64,000 nt of DNA from Euclidia mi (taxonomy: Eukaryota; Arthropoda; Insecta; Lepidoptera; Erebidae): assembly GCA_944739405.2 (NCBI GenBank), contig OX123191.2:9404830-9468829 (forward strand), written 5' to 3'. Below are positions 54,278-64,000 of the stretch, piece by piece; the first letter of the stretch is position 1; each line of letters starts with the position of its first letter. Below the pieces are notes generated by a model that saw nothing but the letters and a program-made list of their open reading frames with translations, searched no databases and was not told the DNA's origin. A program made the position numbers and the translations under genes.

Positions 54278-54535
54278 TAATAATAATATTCTACCACATC
54301 CACACATCACCATCTAGTCCCAAACTAAGCAGAGCTTGTACTATGGGTACTAGATAATGGATAAACATACATATATACTTTTTTTTGTAAATATATACAT
54401 ATTAAACATAGAAACACCAGACCAAGACAAACATCCATGTTCATGCACACAAATGTTTGACTTGAGCGGGAATCGAACCCGCGACCTTCCGCGTAGCGTA
54501 GCAGTCGCTTACACTCCCGCTGCGCCAACTGGTCG
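54278..54535 (-). mobile_element. tRNA-derived SINE, family S3, minus strand
   Basis: Full-length by comparison with 41395-41640: CCATCTAGTCCCAAACTAAG, GGTACTAGATAATGGATAAA, CCAAGACAAACATCCATGTT, GCGGGAATCGAACCCGCGAC and CTCCCGCTGCGCCAACTGGT. Confidence 0.9.
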
Positions 54536-54539
54536 TCAT

Positions 54540-55018
54540 TTAGAAATGAACATACGATTAAATCAATATAAATTACTTAACTGATTCTCTGCTTATTTGC
54601 CATGAAAGATTCTCTGTAATAAATGAGTAATTATAATATTTCACGAGCTCTCTGCACTCTCTTTTTGCGAGGGCGAGTCAAAACTGCAGTGAACAATATT
54701 TAAAATCAACACAGCTGTTTCTACAAACGTTAAGCAATATATTTGAGCAAACAGATATACAAAGAACAAATAGCTTCATAAATAACAATATTAGTGGTGT
54801 TTTAAAAGAGAAGTTGAGTCCCGTTTTAGCATTTAAATGTACCTTTCGTACGCTTTAGAATGTGCAAACAAGGATATGGCTGGATATAAAATGAGAATTT
54901 ATTATACAAAGAGCTAAAAATAGCCACATTGATTTTGAATGTGTATTTTCACTGAATTCAACCAAACAGTTTAAGTGGTATAAGAATACTTTTTATTTCG
55001 AAGCGGCTGTACAGGTGT
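54540..55018. other. Gene-free stretch
   Basis: AT-rich, nothing recognised. Confidence 0.4.
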
Positions 55019-55019
55019 T

Positions 55020-55105
55020 GCAAACAGCGATGGCCGAGTGCAAGCAGCGATAGCCGAGTGGAGAGACCGACGGACTGCTACGCAGAGGGTCTCGGGTTTC
55101 AATCC
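55020..55105 (+). mobile_element. SINE head, family S1
   Basis: CAGCGATAGCCGAGTGGAGA (A box) and GAGGGTCTCGGGTTTCAATC (B box). Two near-identical starts (AGCGATGGCCGAGTG and AGCGATAGCCGAGTG at 55027 and 55046) show a short duplication. Body missing. Not a tRNA gene: no acceptor pairing. Confidence 0.78.
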
Positions 55106-55109
55106 ATTA

Positions 55110-55790
55110 TTCATTTCTTTCTATTGCAATAGAAAAGGATGGATAGTGTTGGGAGTGCAATCCAAGGGTGAATTGTGGATTACGCTCCCCTCCATTATTT
55201 TAAAGTGATTATAATTTAACCGGTCTGTGACTAAATTCAACTGGAATTACGTCCGGGGAAATAGATCACTATGTTATTTATGGCTCTCTGTTTTACTTCA
55301 GCTGTTTCAAACGTATTTGCTTTCAGTGGTTAGGTTTCAATTACTGTATGTCAGTGGGAAACAGAATGTGGTCAGTGTACTGTAACTAAACAATACATAT
55401 TAGATGGTTAGTTCACTAAAGTTGTTGTGTTATTTAGCTTTAATTTTGTATATTTCGTTCCTGGGTTTTGGTGTTTCCAAAAAGTCAGCTGGGAGCTACG
55501 AATTCATTCATTTTAGATTGTTAGACGTACACTGCTGTATCTATATCCAGCAGCAGCGTATGATTTGAAAGATGAAAAGCAAGAATACTATCATGGTTCT
55601 GACAATGATACAGAATGAAATTTGTCAATTTACTAGTGTCATACACGCCTCGCATAGCCCATATAAATATTTTCAATTTCTAATATGTTATAATATGTTT
55701 ACTTGTTTGCATGTAAAATATATTCTCCAGTACATATTCACTCGTAAAATTATGCTTAAATTGCCACAACTTTGTTTATCCAGGAATATC
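55110..55790. other. Gene-free stretch
   Basis: Nothing recognised. Confidence 0.4.
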
Positions 55791-55793
55791 CTC

Positions 55794-55794
<1 letters not shown>

Positions 55795-55866
<72 letters not shown>
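55795..55866 (+). repeat. (TA)n microsatellite, 36 units
   Basis: Uninterrupted TA dinucleotides. The repeated YI residues of any ORF here are its translation. Confidence 0.98.
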
Positions 55867-55869
<3 letters not shown>

Positions 55870-56735
55870 AATAAAAACATTTCTTATAAGCCAAGCGGCT
55901 TGGCGCATCCCAGACACTCTTTGCTTCAATGAATAAAAACATGTACAATCAGCACAAAAAAATCTAATTTGTGCTATAAATTTAATTATGTCACCTTTAT
56001 CTTGGCGAGAGAACTTTTTACTGAAAAAAAATTAAAATTAAAAACGATAAATCTCTGTGGTGGTGTCACATCTTGTTGGAGCAAATAATATATATTAATT
56101 TGGTGACGTTACTTCGTGCTCGCGATAAGAATATGCTTTATTCGATAAAAAAGTTTCGATGTAAAATTTCGTATATCTTGTTGAATTGACTTTAGTTAAT
56201 TTACTTCGTTTGGATATCATCTGTTTATTTCTTTTTATATAAGTCAACTGCCTTTTGGTGGTGTTGGGTTCGGTTCTTGATTCAAATATTTTTTATCTTA
56301 TTTTAGACAATTCTTTAGTGCTGGTACTGATGTATTGACCATATACAATATTACTAAGGCTTACCGCGATAAATTAAGTTGCTTATAAAAACCTTAGTAA
56401 GTCTATGAAATGTAAATTATATAGCTGCAAAGTTTAGAGTACTTTTTGAGTGAAAGAGTAACAAACTCATCTCAATCCTCAAAAACTCGCGTTTTTCATA
56501 GTAAATATTCAAATTGATACTGGGGCATTTGATAGCAAATAAAAAAAAAACGAATCACATTTATTCGACATAGATTGCATACAATATAATAATACCTTTA
56601 ATTTCAAAATAATAAAATTCGACAACTGTCGTTATTGAGCCCTGTGTAAACTGCCACCGCTTTTAGCAGTTCTATTAATTATTAATGTTCAGTAATTAAT
56701 TAATTTCGCACTGATATGAAACCATTTTATACATT
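55867..56735. other. Gene-free stretch
   Basis: AT-rich, nothing recognised. Confidence 0.4.
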
Positions 56736-56737
56736 TT

Positions 56738-56945
56738 GTAACAGTACCTAAACTGTTGCGTTTCGTTCGGTGAGTGAGAGTACCGGAGGCCCTATCCCCT
56801 ATTTCTTCTCCCTCATCCCACTCCACATCCTATCCCTTTTCCCAACCCCAAGGGGCGGCAACGCACTTGTCACTCCTGTAGTGTTGCTTGTATCCATGGG
56901 CGGCGGTAATTGCGCTCGTTTGCCGCCTAATGCTATAAAAAAAAT
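56738..56945 (+). repeat. Interspersed repeat A, copy 3
   Basis: ACAGTACCTAAACTGTTGCG, GGTGAGTGAGAGTACCGGAG, GGGGCGGCAACGCACTTGTC, GTAGTGTTGCTTGTATCCAT and GTTTGCCGCCTAATGCTATA with an A tail. It lacks the inverted insert of copy 1 and so serves as the ancestral comparison. Confidence 0.85.
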
Positions 56946-57433
56946 CCAAACAAAACCATACTGTATCAATCGGTTGACATTTCAATGCTTACATTTGTTT
57001 ATGGTATGTTGCCAAATAAATTTTGCTGTCGAGGATGTATCATCCTTTTAGTTTAATTTATTGATCAAAAATATTAATGTATAATTGGGATAAATATTTA
57101 TTTGAGCTGAACCTAGCATAGATTTACTGACTTAGACGTCAATAAATCTCAGTAGTAGCAAAATCTATCAATTTAATTGCAACTTAAGCGTAGATATTTA
57201 TAAAACATACTTATACACAAATTCTTTTGTTTTCTACAATGGTATCTAGAACCAGATCCATTAGGTTGCTTTTATTGTTGCGTACTTAGACAATTAATCT
57301 TTGAGAACTACTTCACTAAGACGGAGATCTATAGAGCGTACTCTAAGTTTACTGACGTACAACTTAGCTAAGCAAGCGCTCAGAATAAACCCATTACAAG
57401 TAGAATTTATAGTTATGTCTGGTTGATATTTGG

Positions 57434-57640
57434 CAGCGATAGCCTAGTGGCGATACCAACAGACTGCCATGCAGAGGATATCGGGTTCGAATTCACGGCG
57501 CACACCAATGACTTTTCGGAGTTATGTGCGTATCGATTTGTTAATTATCGCTTGTCCCGTGCCTCGGAGAGCACGTTAAGCCGTCGGTCCCGGTTGTCAT
57601 GAAGATCTCTGACAGTCGTTACAGGACGTCAGTGCCTTCT
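57434..57640 (+). mobile_element. SINE, family S1, plus strand
   Basis: CAGCGATAGCCTAGTGGCGA (A box), GATATCGGGTTCGAATTCAC (B box), TTTTCGGAGTTATGTGCGTA, TTAATTATCGCTTGTCCCGT, GAGAGCACGTTAAGCCGTCG and GTCATGAAGATCTCTGACAG. Confidence 0.85.
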
Positions 57641-57659
57641 AAACAAACTGACACTAGTC

Positions 57660-57896
57660 TAAAGCATATATCCGTGTGGTGACGGATTAAGAATACGGAA
57701 TGTCACCACCCCAAATCATACCATGGGTGTCGTAAGAGCCGACAGAGGGAGCATATTATGCAGAGAACAGCACTGTAAGAGAATTGATACAAACCCTATA
57801 CCAACCCGTTTGGCAAGCGTGGTATAGTAGGCCAATTCCTCCTTTCCAAAGAGAGGCCTAGTCCAGCAGTGGACTGTTAAAGGCTGATGAAGAAGA
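57660..57896 (+). mobile_element. RTE-type LINE tail, copy 1
   Basis: CCGTGTGGTGACGGATTAAG, CCATGGGTGTCGTAAGAGCC, GCAGAGAACAGCACTGTAAG, GGCCAATTCCTCCTTTCCAA and CCAGCAGTGGACTGTTAAAG then GCTGATGAAGAAG. Matches 62395-62630. Only the 3' end is present. Confidence 0.75.
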
Positions 57897-57899
57897 AGT

Positions 57900-58355
57900 C
57901 TAAACCATGGAATATGGCTATCCCTTCGGGTTGCAGAGGTCAGACAGGCAGTCGCTCTGTGGAAAAGTTAATATTCAGAACAGATTGAAACTGGGATAAC
58001 GTTAGAAGGATGATGATGTCTGGTTGAGATTTAGATAAAATTAAGCTAACATCGATAAAACTATGTTTTAGGTTTCATGCTTCAACGTTTATGATAATGT
58101 TAAAAAATTACAAGAATCAGATAACATTTCCTAATTGGCGCTCATGTCTTCTTTCCGTTAATTAGGCAAATAAAATGATTGAAAGATTTGACTTTATTAT
58201 TCACGAAGACATTTATGAAAGGATTTCTCAATTTTCCCACGGAATTGGGAAGAAATATTTAGATTACGTAACGGGCATTCTCTAGTAATAAATAATAAGG
58301 TGAAAAGTAGTTCAAGTTGTCATCGTTTGAAGTTTTCATACATTATTCAACACAA
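57900..58355. other. Gene-free stretch
   Basis: A short S2/S1-like SINE remnant may occur near 57900-57960. Nothing else recognised. Confidence 0.35.
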
Positions 58356-58360
58356 CACAG

Positions 58361-58483
58361 ATAGGGCGCGTGGCAACGAAACACTGACACGCCTCTCCTC
58401 CCGCGACTGCGACCGACTGCGAGGGACAGAAAGAACTGTCCCCCGCACCTTTAGACGCATCCTGCGCAGGCCTCCATCTAGCC
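58361..58483 (-). repeat. Fragment of the R1-type non-autonomous element
   Basis: Minus strand GGCCTGCGCAGGATGCGTCT, GCGGGGGACAGTTCTTTCTG, CCCTCGCAGTCGG and CGGGAGGAGAGGCGTGTCAG align with 50087-50205. No poly(A). Confidence 0.8.
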
Positions 58484-58489
58484 CACGAT

Positions 58490-58965
58490 ACCAATATATA
58501 TACCAATAGATATATTTTATTCATCACACAAACATTAAACATCCAATAATATAAAACAGACAAAATCCTTCAGATTTGATTACATCCCTCTGAAGAGAAC
58601 GATAACTCTCGATTTGAAAAACATTTCAACGCCAAACTCCTTTGAAATGCCGAACGGAGTAGAAATAAAAGGGCTAATTTGTCCTTTGAAAAAAAAGGGA
58701 AGGCTGACGAGGAAAAACAATAGAAATCTTTTTCATTCTTCAGTGAAGGAAGTGACAAATGCTCTGAGACAAGCGATAGTAAATGGTCCGTTATTAAAGA
58801 CTAATTTAGTACCCTAAAACTTAAAAAAATGGTCCCATCGATCTAGTACCATAGATATTATTACTTTAGTACCAGCTTCGAAGGTTCTTGGTTAGGTGGA
58901 AGTAAAATTCTTTGGTTACGTGGGTACTAGAATAAACTAAGAACGCCTTACCTATTACTAAACTT
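58490..58965. other. Gene-free stretch
   Basis: Small ORFs on both strands (58570-58758 minus, 58614-58817 plus) overlap and carry no recognisable motif. Confidence 0.35.
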
Positions 58966-58969
58966 GGGC

Positions 58970-59175
58970 TAAGTATAACACCAGGTTAAGTCCTATATTT
59001 TGTCCGCTTCCCCGAAGGGGTAGGCAGAGGCATTTTAAACGCCCACTTTTCGCCAGTGTTTTGATCCCACGTAATAGGTGGCGAGCCTATTGCCGCTTAT
59101 TGGGACATTTTGTTTGCCAGAGCCTCATCCGTTGATCGGCAGGTGCACCTCTTGCAGGTGAGGTTGGCTTGGGAC
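58970..59175 (-). mobile_element. SINE, family S2, minus strand, degraded
   Basis: CCCCGAAGGGGTAGGCAGAG, TTTCGCCAGTGTTTTGATCC, CACGTAATAGGTGGCGAGCC and TATTGCCGCTTATTGGGACA; the tRNA-like head is lost. Confidence 0.75.
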
Positions 59176-59179
59176 CCTA

Positions 59180-60360
59180 AGTTCTTGGTGGGAACCCTAT
59201 GCACCCTTCACCACTTCACATCAGAGCGCAACTATGCTTTAAAGGGCATGTAAAACTGGTGATGGTTCTTGTCCCACAAACAAAAATCGTTAGAACGTGT
59301 TGGAGGCCTTTGTGCGGTCTAACCTTAATAGGCCATGTACTGACAGGAAAAAGGAAAAGAAAAAAGCGAAGCTTAAACCACGATCGAACTATTATTATAC
59401 ACCATCCTGACTTATCGTTTTATATTACAGCAAATCATATAATCTAACGAACGAAACATGGAAACCTGTAAGCGAAAGATAAAGTATTTTGTTACGACGC
59501 AAAATTTATAGAGGACGTGTAATAAACATAAGTTTATTTTGCTCGTATGTTACTAGTGTATTGTAGGTACATTCACAATGGTAAATTGTAGAGTCAGTGG
59601 GTTGCAACAAAGTATGCCAACTGCGTTTTGCATGCTATGGTCCATCAACGGACACCGTAATGGTTTTAGTAGATCGGCAACGATAAGTCCGCAATTTTCA
59701 CCGTGACGCAAAAAAGCAGTAAGTACTTAAGAGCAGCGTATACGCTATTTTGTTGACATAAAAAGAAACTTCTTAACGTTATATGCCCGGGAAAACAATT
59801 CCAATACACATTTTTTGGAAACTTGTTTGCGACCTTCAAGCGCTTAGTCGATGTTTTTCTACGCTGTTGATCTTAATAAGGGTTAGTGCTAATTCATCTC
59901 TTATCTGTCTGTATATCTTAAAAACCTTAAAGATTGTGGTGTAAGATTGGGGCCTAAAATGTGACTTCAGCTTTCTGGTATAATGTTACGAGTGCCATTA
60001 AAATTTATGAGCCCTAAGATGCCACAAGAGTGTCCTGTAAAATCAGGTGTGATATTGACGATTATTTTAAGAGATTGTGTTTTACAACGGAGATACGTCT
60101 TAGCGAGATTTGATTTTACTGTTGTTGTGTTAAATAAGAGATTGACGAACAAAATTAATTAGTTTTTGCTTGATACACCATCCATTGTATTATATGTTGA
60201 TGTATTTTCCATTTCTTATATTATATAAATACTAGCACATACAAACATTTACTGCGGGTACTACTCTAGTTCTCCAAGAGATCTAAAGACATGCTACGTC
60301 GTTCTCGGTAACTCTTAGAAGGCTTATGACGTAAAATGTCGTGACAATTGGTTGAGCAGG
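59180..60360. other. Gene-free stretch
   Basis: Nothing recognised with confidence. The ORF at 59199-59447 has no domain. Confidence 0.4.
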
Positions 60361-60361
60361 T

Positions 60362-60690
60362 AAAGTTTTTTTTTATAATAATAGGCGGTAAACGAGCAGA
60401 CGGATAGCCTGATGGTAAGCAAATACCGCCGCCCATGGACACAACCAATACCACAGGAGTCACAAGTGCGTTGCCGCCCCTTGGGGTCGGGTAAAGCGAT
60501 TGGATGAGGAGTGGGATGAGAGAGAAGGAATAGGGGATAGGGCCTCCGGAACTCTCACTCACCGAACGAATCGCAACAGTTTAAGAACTGTTACTTTACG
60601 TCAATTTTCTGTGAGAGGGTAGTACCTACTTCCCCGGTCGAGCTGGCCCATCGATGCTTAAATCAGCAAGGCTCTACTACCTGGCAAAAG
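60362..60690 (-). repeat. Interspersed repeat A, copy 4, minus strand
   Basis: Best full-length copy: T-run then AGGCGGTAAACGAGCAGACG, CCGCCGCCCATGGACACAAC, GAGTCACAAGTGCGTTGCCG, TCTCACTCACCGAACGAATC, TTACTTTACGTCAATTTTCT and GAGGGTAGTACC to CAGCAAGGCTCTACTACC. No inverted insert. Confidence 0.87.
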
Positions 60691-60868
60691 GTGTGATGGA
60701 TAACATACTTACAAACAAATTCATATTCGCAGAATATTAAGTACTTGTAGTGATTATATCAACTTCCATTACCTATCCATACATAGTGGTGAAATACTCT
60801 AACCATTTAAAAACTTTGATTTATTTATTTGGAAAGATTTTATGTATTACTTCAGGGTGCCGGCTACT

Positions 60869-61044
60869 TCACTACAGAGTATAAAACAATGTCTGTCTTT
60901 TGTCTGTCTGTCCCTATGTATGCTTAAATCTTAAAAATTACGCAACAGATTTTAATGCGGTTTTTTTATAGATAGAATGATTCAAGAGGAAGGTTTATAT
61001 GTATAATACATATATGGCGGTACAAAGTTTGCCGGGTCAGCTAG
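60869..61044 (+). mobile_element. Helitron family 2, short copy
   Basis: TCACTACAGAGTATAAAACA at the start and GCCGGGTCAGCTAG before T at the end. The interior matches 42551-42683. 176 bp, no ORF. Confidence 0.75.
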
Positions 61045-61045
61045 T

Positions 61046-61485
61046 ACTCAATAAATTAAGCCCATTTAGCTATTCTATTAAACTTAACTCAGCTATATAA
61101 CTTACTGATTTATAGTACACAGTCGAAAATATTCTTATTCTATTTCATATGGAAGGTTTCTGTAGAGATTGATAGTGTTAGATGATGACGTAATCCCACA
61201 AGGTCTGGAAGATTCGGTCGTTTAGTAGTCCTTCGTAATAGCGGCAAATGGCGTAAGTTGCATTCTCCGAAAAATTGTATTACGCGGCGGCATTTAGAGG
61301 GTTAAATTGAGCCATTTTGTGACCCAGTTTTGTGGATTGTTAATTATTTAATCTGGTATTTTGTTGGGGTTTATTTGTAGTTTGTTTTTTTAAATGAAAT
61401 GTGACATTGTTTAGTATATTATACTTTATTGATTACATTGTATTATTTGAGTGCACGTATGACAAAGACATTAAATTATTAATTA
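61046..61485. other. Gene-free stretch
   Basis: AT-rich, nothing recognised. Confidence 0.4.
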
Positions 61486-61487
61486 TC

Positions 61488-61685
61488 GCTTGCTAAGTGG
61501 TGAAGGAAAACATCGCGAGGAAACCTGCATGTCTGAGAGTTCTCCATAATGTTCTCAGAAGACATGTGTAGTCTGCCAACCCGCACTTGGCCAGCGTGGT
61601 GGACTATAGCCTTACCCTTCTCATAGTGTGAAGAGGCCCATGCCCAGCAGTGGGACAGTATATAGGGCTGATGATGATGATAGCA
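61488..61685 (+). mobile_element. RTE/BovB-like LINE tail ending in GATGAT
   Basis: GGTGAAGGAAAACATCGCGA, GGAAACCTGCATGTCTGAGA, CCATAATGTTCTCAGAAGAC, CTTGGCCAGCGTGGTGGACT, CATGCCCAGCAGTGGGACAG and GGGCTGATGATGATGATA. A very common 3' end in moth genomes. The RT is absent. Confidence 0.83.
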
Positions 61686-61689
61686 GAGA

Positions 61690-62390
61690 CAGGCATAAGT
61701 GGTTTAAACGGGTACGCCACCCGTCAAGGCGAAAATCCCTAATGTGTAGTACCCACTGCACTGCTTTGGCTGCACTTTTTAGTGTCCAACAGCTCTTACA
61801 CGTGATTTAGTCTACATTAATGGCAAAATAGTGGGTTTGAAAGTTTATTTCGCGGTACTATAAAGTTTTTCGAAAATAAAAGTACGTTGCTTTTTAACAT
61901 CTCCCTGAGAAACTTTCATCCTGATCGTCCAGTTTTTCGAGCAATAAACCAGCACAGACAGACGGATAAAATTTTAACATTTTATTTATGTAACAGTAAG
62001 AAAGTAATTTCAAATGATCACAAACAGGTACCCAATTTCCTTTGAATATAATTTTATCCTTTTGAACTTTATTCATAAAATTGACTAGGAAACGATGTCA
62101 CATCTGTTTGGCTATTTTCGATTTCAACCTGAATACTTGTGACTCTGTTAGTAGATCGACGCTGGTCGGAGTCAGGTGCTAAAATGCTCGACACCTGATT
62201 GTTTCCAAGACTACGTACTTCAGTGTACCGTGCGAACGAAATCTTATGTTTGTATTTGAAAATCGTGACGTGTGCCAGATTGTATACCTGGAAAAATTGG
62301 AAGAGGTTCTCAATTCGATAGTAAATATACCTAAGTACTCGTATAAAAACACTTTTTATAGAATGTTGTTATTTGGTTAATATAATTATT
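61690..62390. other. Gene-free stretch
   Basis: Nothing recognised. Confidence 0.4.
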
Positions 62391-62394
62391 TAAG

Positions 62395-62632
62395 TATGTC
62401 CGTGTGGTGACGGATTAAGAATACGCAATGTCATCACCCCATATCATCCCATGGGTGGCGTAAGAGCCGACAAAGGGACCATACTATGCAGAGAACAGCA
62501 CTGTAAGAGAAGGAAAACTTAAAACAAACCCTATACCAATCCGTTTGGCCAGCGTGGTATAGAAGGCCAATTCCTCCTTTCAAAGGAGAGGCCTAGTCCA
62601 GCAGTGGACTACTAAGAGGCTGATGATGAAGT
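62395..62632 (+). mobile_element. RTE-type LINE tail, copy 2
   Basis: TCCGTGTGGTGACGGATTAA, CCATGGGTGGCGTAAGAGCC, GCAGAGAACAGCACTGTAAG, AATTCCTCCTTTCAAAGGAG and CCAGCAGTGGACTACTAAGA then GGCTGATGATGAAG. Confidence 0.77.
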
Positions 62633-62659
62633 ATGGAATTGGAGATATTACAAGAATAA

Positions 62660-63125
62660 ATAGTTATTTTTAGGGTTCCGTACCTCGAAATGAAAAACAC
62701 GGAACCCTTATAGGATCACTTTGTTGTCCGTCCGTCTGTCAAGACCTTTTTTCTCAGAAACGCGTGAAGGTATCAAACTGAATATAAAGCTATATCAAAT
62801 AGTCAAGTCTACTGTCCCTTGAAGCTGTAAAAAAATCAAACTTCTATGCCAAAGCAATCAAAAGATACAGCCGTTTATGCTGCAAATTTCCGCAAATTTA
62901 AAAACTCACAAGGGAATCAAAACCTACAGGGTACTTCTCAGAATCTTGAAATACATATCAAATACTCAAATCTATAATAACTTTAAGCTGTAACAAAATT
63001 AAACTTATATGTAAACGCAATAAAAATAAACAGCAATTTAAACCGCATATTTTCTCGCAACTATTCGCAAGGGAATCAAAACCTACAGGGTACTTCCCGT
63101 GAACTCAGAACCTTGAAATTTGGTA
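62660..63125 (-). repeat. Interspersed repeat C, minus strand, with about 165-bp internal duplication
   Basis: Begins TAGGGTTCCGTACCTCGAAA and ACGGAACCCTTATAGGATCA, the reverse of the right end of the copy at 51236. Two similar units starting AGCTGTAA and each ending GGGAATCAAAACCTACAGGG (62908-62930 and 63071-63093) show a diverged tandem duplication. Confidence 0.72.
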
Positions 63126-63340
63126 CGAAGCAATGTCTAATATGTGCACAGCTAACACGTGGTGGGCGAAGCCCTAGGCCGCATGCGCGTGGGATGACCA
63201 CGTGGGGGCTCCTTATTGAGGCAGGCGGCTGGCAATTTAGGCTTGGCAAGCTATCCAGATGCTGGGGAACGTTATTTTGGTTTTAGTATTATGAAAAAAG
63301 GGCTAATTTGATGAGAAGGATTGACATGAGAGGTTGGAGG
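63126..63340. other. Unrecognised sequence
   Basis: Includes GC-richer words (GGCCGCATGCGCGTGGGATG). No feature supported. Confidence 0.35.
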
Positions 63341-63348
63341 ACATGAGA

Positions 63349-63407
63349 GCAAAAATATTCAGAAAATATCAGCATTTCATATGCTGATATTTTCTGAATA
63401 TTTTTGC
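63349..63407. repeat. Perfect hairpin, 27-bp arms, 5-base loop
   Basis: GCAAAAATATTCAGAAAATA plus TCAGCAT, loop TTCAT, exact reverse complement. Confidence 0.95.
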
Positions 63408-63540
63408 TTATTTTTGATTGAAATAAATTCGTACTGAGTTTGATAATATAATTATCATGAAAATATGAGTCTGAAAAGTCTGATTCAGTAATTGCTGTTG
63501 CAATTTGAAAAAATGCCTAGTGCTGTGCGCAGCGTGTCAT

Positions 63541-63753
63541 AGACACAGAGCTTGTGCTATGGGTACTAGATAATGGATAAACATACATATATACTTTCTT
63601 TTTGTTAATACATACATATTATACATAGAAACATCCAGACCAAGACAAACATCCATGTTCATGCACACAAATGTTTGACTTGAGCGGGAATCAAACCCGC
63701 GACCTACGGCGTAGCAGTTGCTTACACTCCCACTGCGCCAACGGGTCGTCACT
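63541..63753 (-). mobile_element. tRNA-derived SINE, family S3, minus strand
   Basis: GGTACTAGATAATGGATAAA, GACCAAGACAAACATCCATG, GAGCGGGAATCAAACCCGCG (B box reversed) and CTCCCACTGCGCCAACGGGT (A box reversed). The far end is shorter than in the 54278 copy. Confidence 0.9.
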
Positions 63754-64000
63754 ATGTAAATTGTCTGGCATAAAGTTGTGCTAATGGTGGATTGTGTGAA
63801 TCGAAATTTGGTCCCTGATGATTGTAACAAGAAAACAGCGACGTATTACAAAGCGGGAAACGTACTTATTTATAGTGTAGGTTTACACTTACACTAACAT
63901 TTTCATGGTCAGTCTTAACTCTCAACAACGGCTCAAATCGAACACTCGAAAATAAGGTACGTAGCACTTGCCGTGAAAAACAAAACAGGTTAAAGCTACT

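Noticed and set aside
55020..55105. tRNA gene
   Set aside because: A and B boxes are present but there is no acceptor stem or 3' end; it is an S1 SINE head. The same applies to the S2, S3 and S4 heads elsewhere.
55572..55871. 99-codon ORF ending in YIYIYI
   Set aside because: Reads through the TA microsatellite.
58570..58817. Overlapping small ORFs on opposite strands
   Set aside because: No motif on either strand and no sign of codon bias.

Overview
The window looks like intergenic or intronic DNA from an insect, most likely a moth or butterfly. It is AT-rich and packed with transposable elements. The repertoire points to Lepidoptera: several tRNA-derived SINE families, Helitrons ending in CTAG, RTE-type LINE tails ending in GATGAT-like repeats, R1-type and restriction-like-endonuclease LINEs, and many short inverted-repeat (foldback) elements. 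I found no convincing host protein-coding exon. The only hints of a host gene are three GC-richer or exon-like stretches with good splice-donor sequences (about 7.0-7.45 kb and 36.8-36.97 kb on plus, about 25.7-26.0 kb on minus). These could be non-coding first exons, but they are weak.

Layout: 0-4.6 kb holds the 5' part of an apparently intact I/LOA-type LINE on the minus strand (ORF1 gag with three zinc knuckles, then ORF2 with endonuclease, reverse transcriptase and RNase H running off the left edge). 4.7-6.2 kb is a terminal-inverted-repeat element with a nested R1-type LINE tail. 7.8-10.2 kb has a MITE, a decayed CR1/Jockey-type LINE and a nested SINE. 12.9-14.7 kb has a TIR element, then a broken Tc1/mariner-type transposase that is itself split by a foldback insertion. 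14.9-16.4 kb is a 120-bp tandem array and a large foldback. 22.4-25.3 kb is a decayed R2-like LINE (zinc finger, RT, CCHC, restriction-like endonuclease). 27.0-28.3 kb is a pogo-like TIR transposon with a dead transposase C-terminus. 32.3-33.1 kb is a tail-to-tail inverted pair of LTRs. 37.6-39.9 kb is a 5'-truncated CR1/Jockey-type LINE with a long open RT frame. 42.5-43.0 kb is a nested Helitron pair. 46.0-47.1 kb is a second R1-type LINE tail with a 13-bp target-site duplication. 49.9-51.2 kb is an interspersed repeat split by an ORF-less R1-type insertion with a 14-bp duplication. SINEs, MITEs, Helitron ends and RTE tails fill much of the rest up to 64 kb.

The elements do not form a pathway. 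They form a layered record of insertion: LINE machinery (endonuclease plus RT) probably mobilised the SINEs and the truncated tails, while DNA transposases such as the pogo-like and Tc1-like relics mobilised the TIR elements. The most unusual signals are structural. There are many near-perfect hairpins with loops of 0-8 nt that look like snap-back (template-switch) insertions when compared with sister repeat copies in the same window. There is a 56-bp perfect palindrome with no loop, and an inverted LTR pair flanked by a 4-bp direct repeat. Family names for the SINEs and MITEs are my own labels (S1-S4, A-C); no database search was possible.
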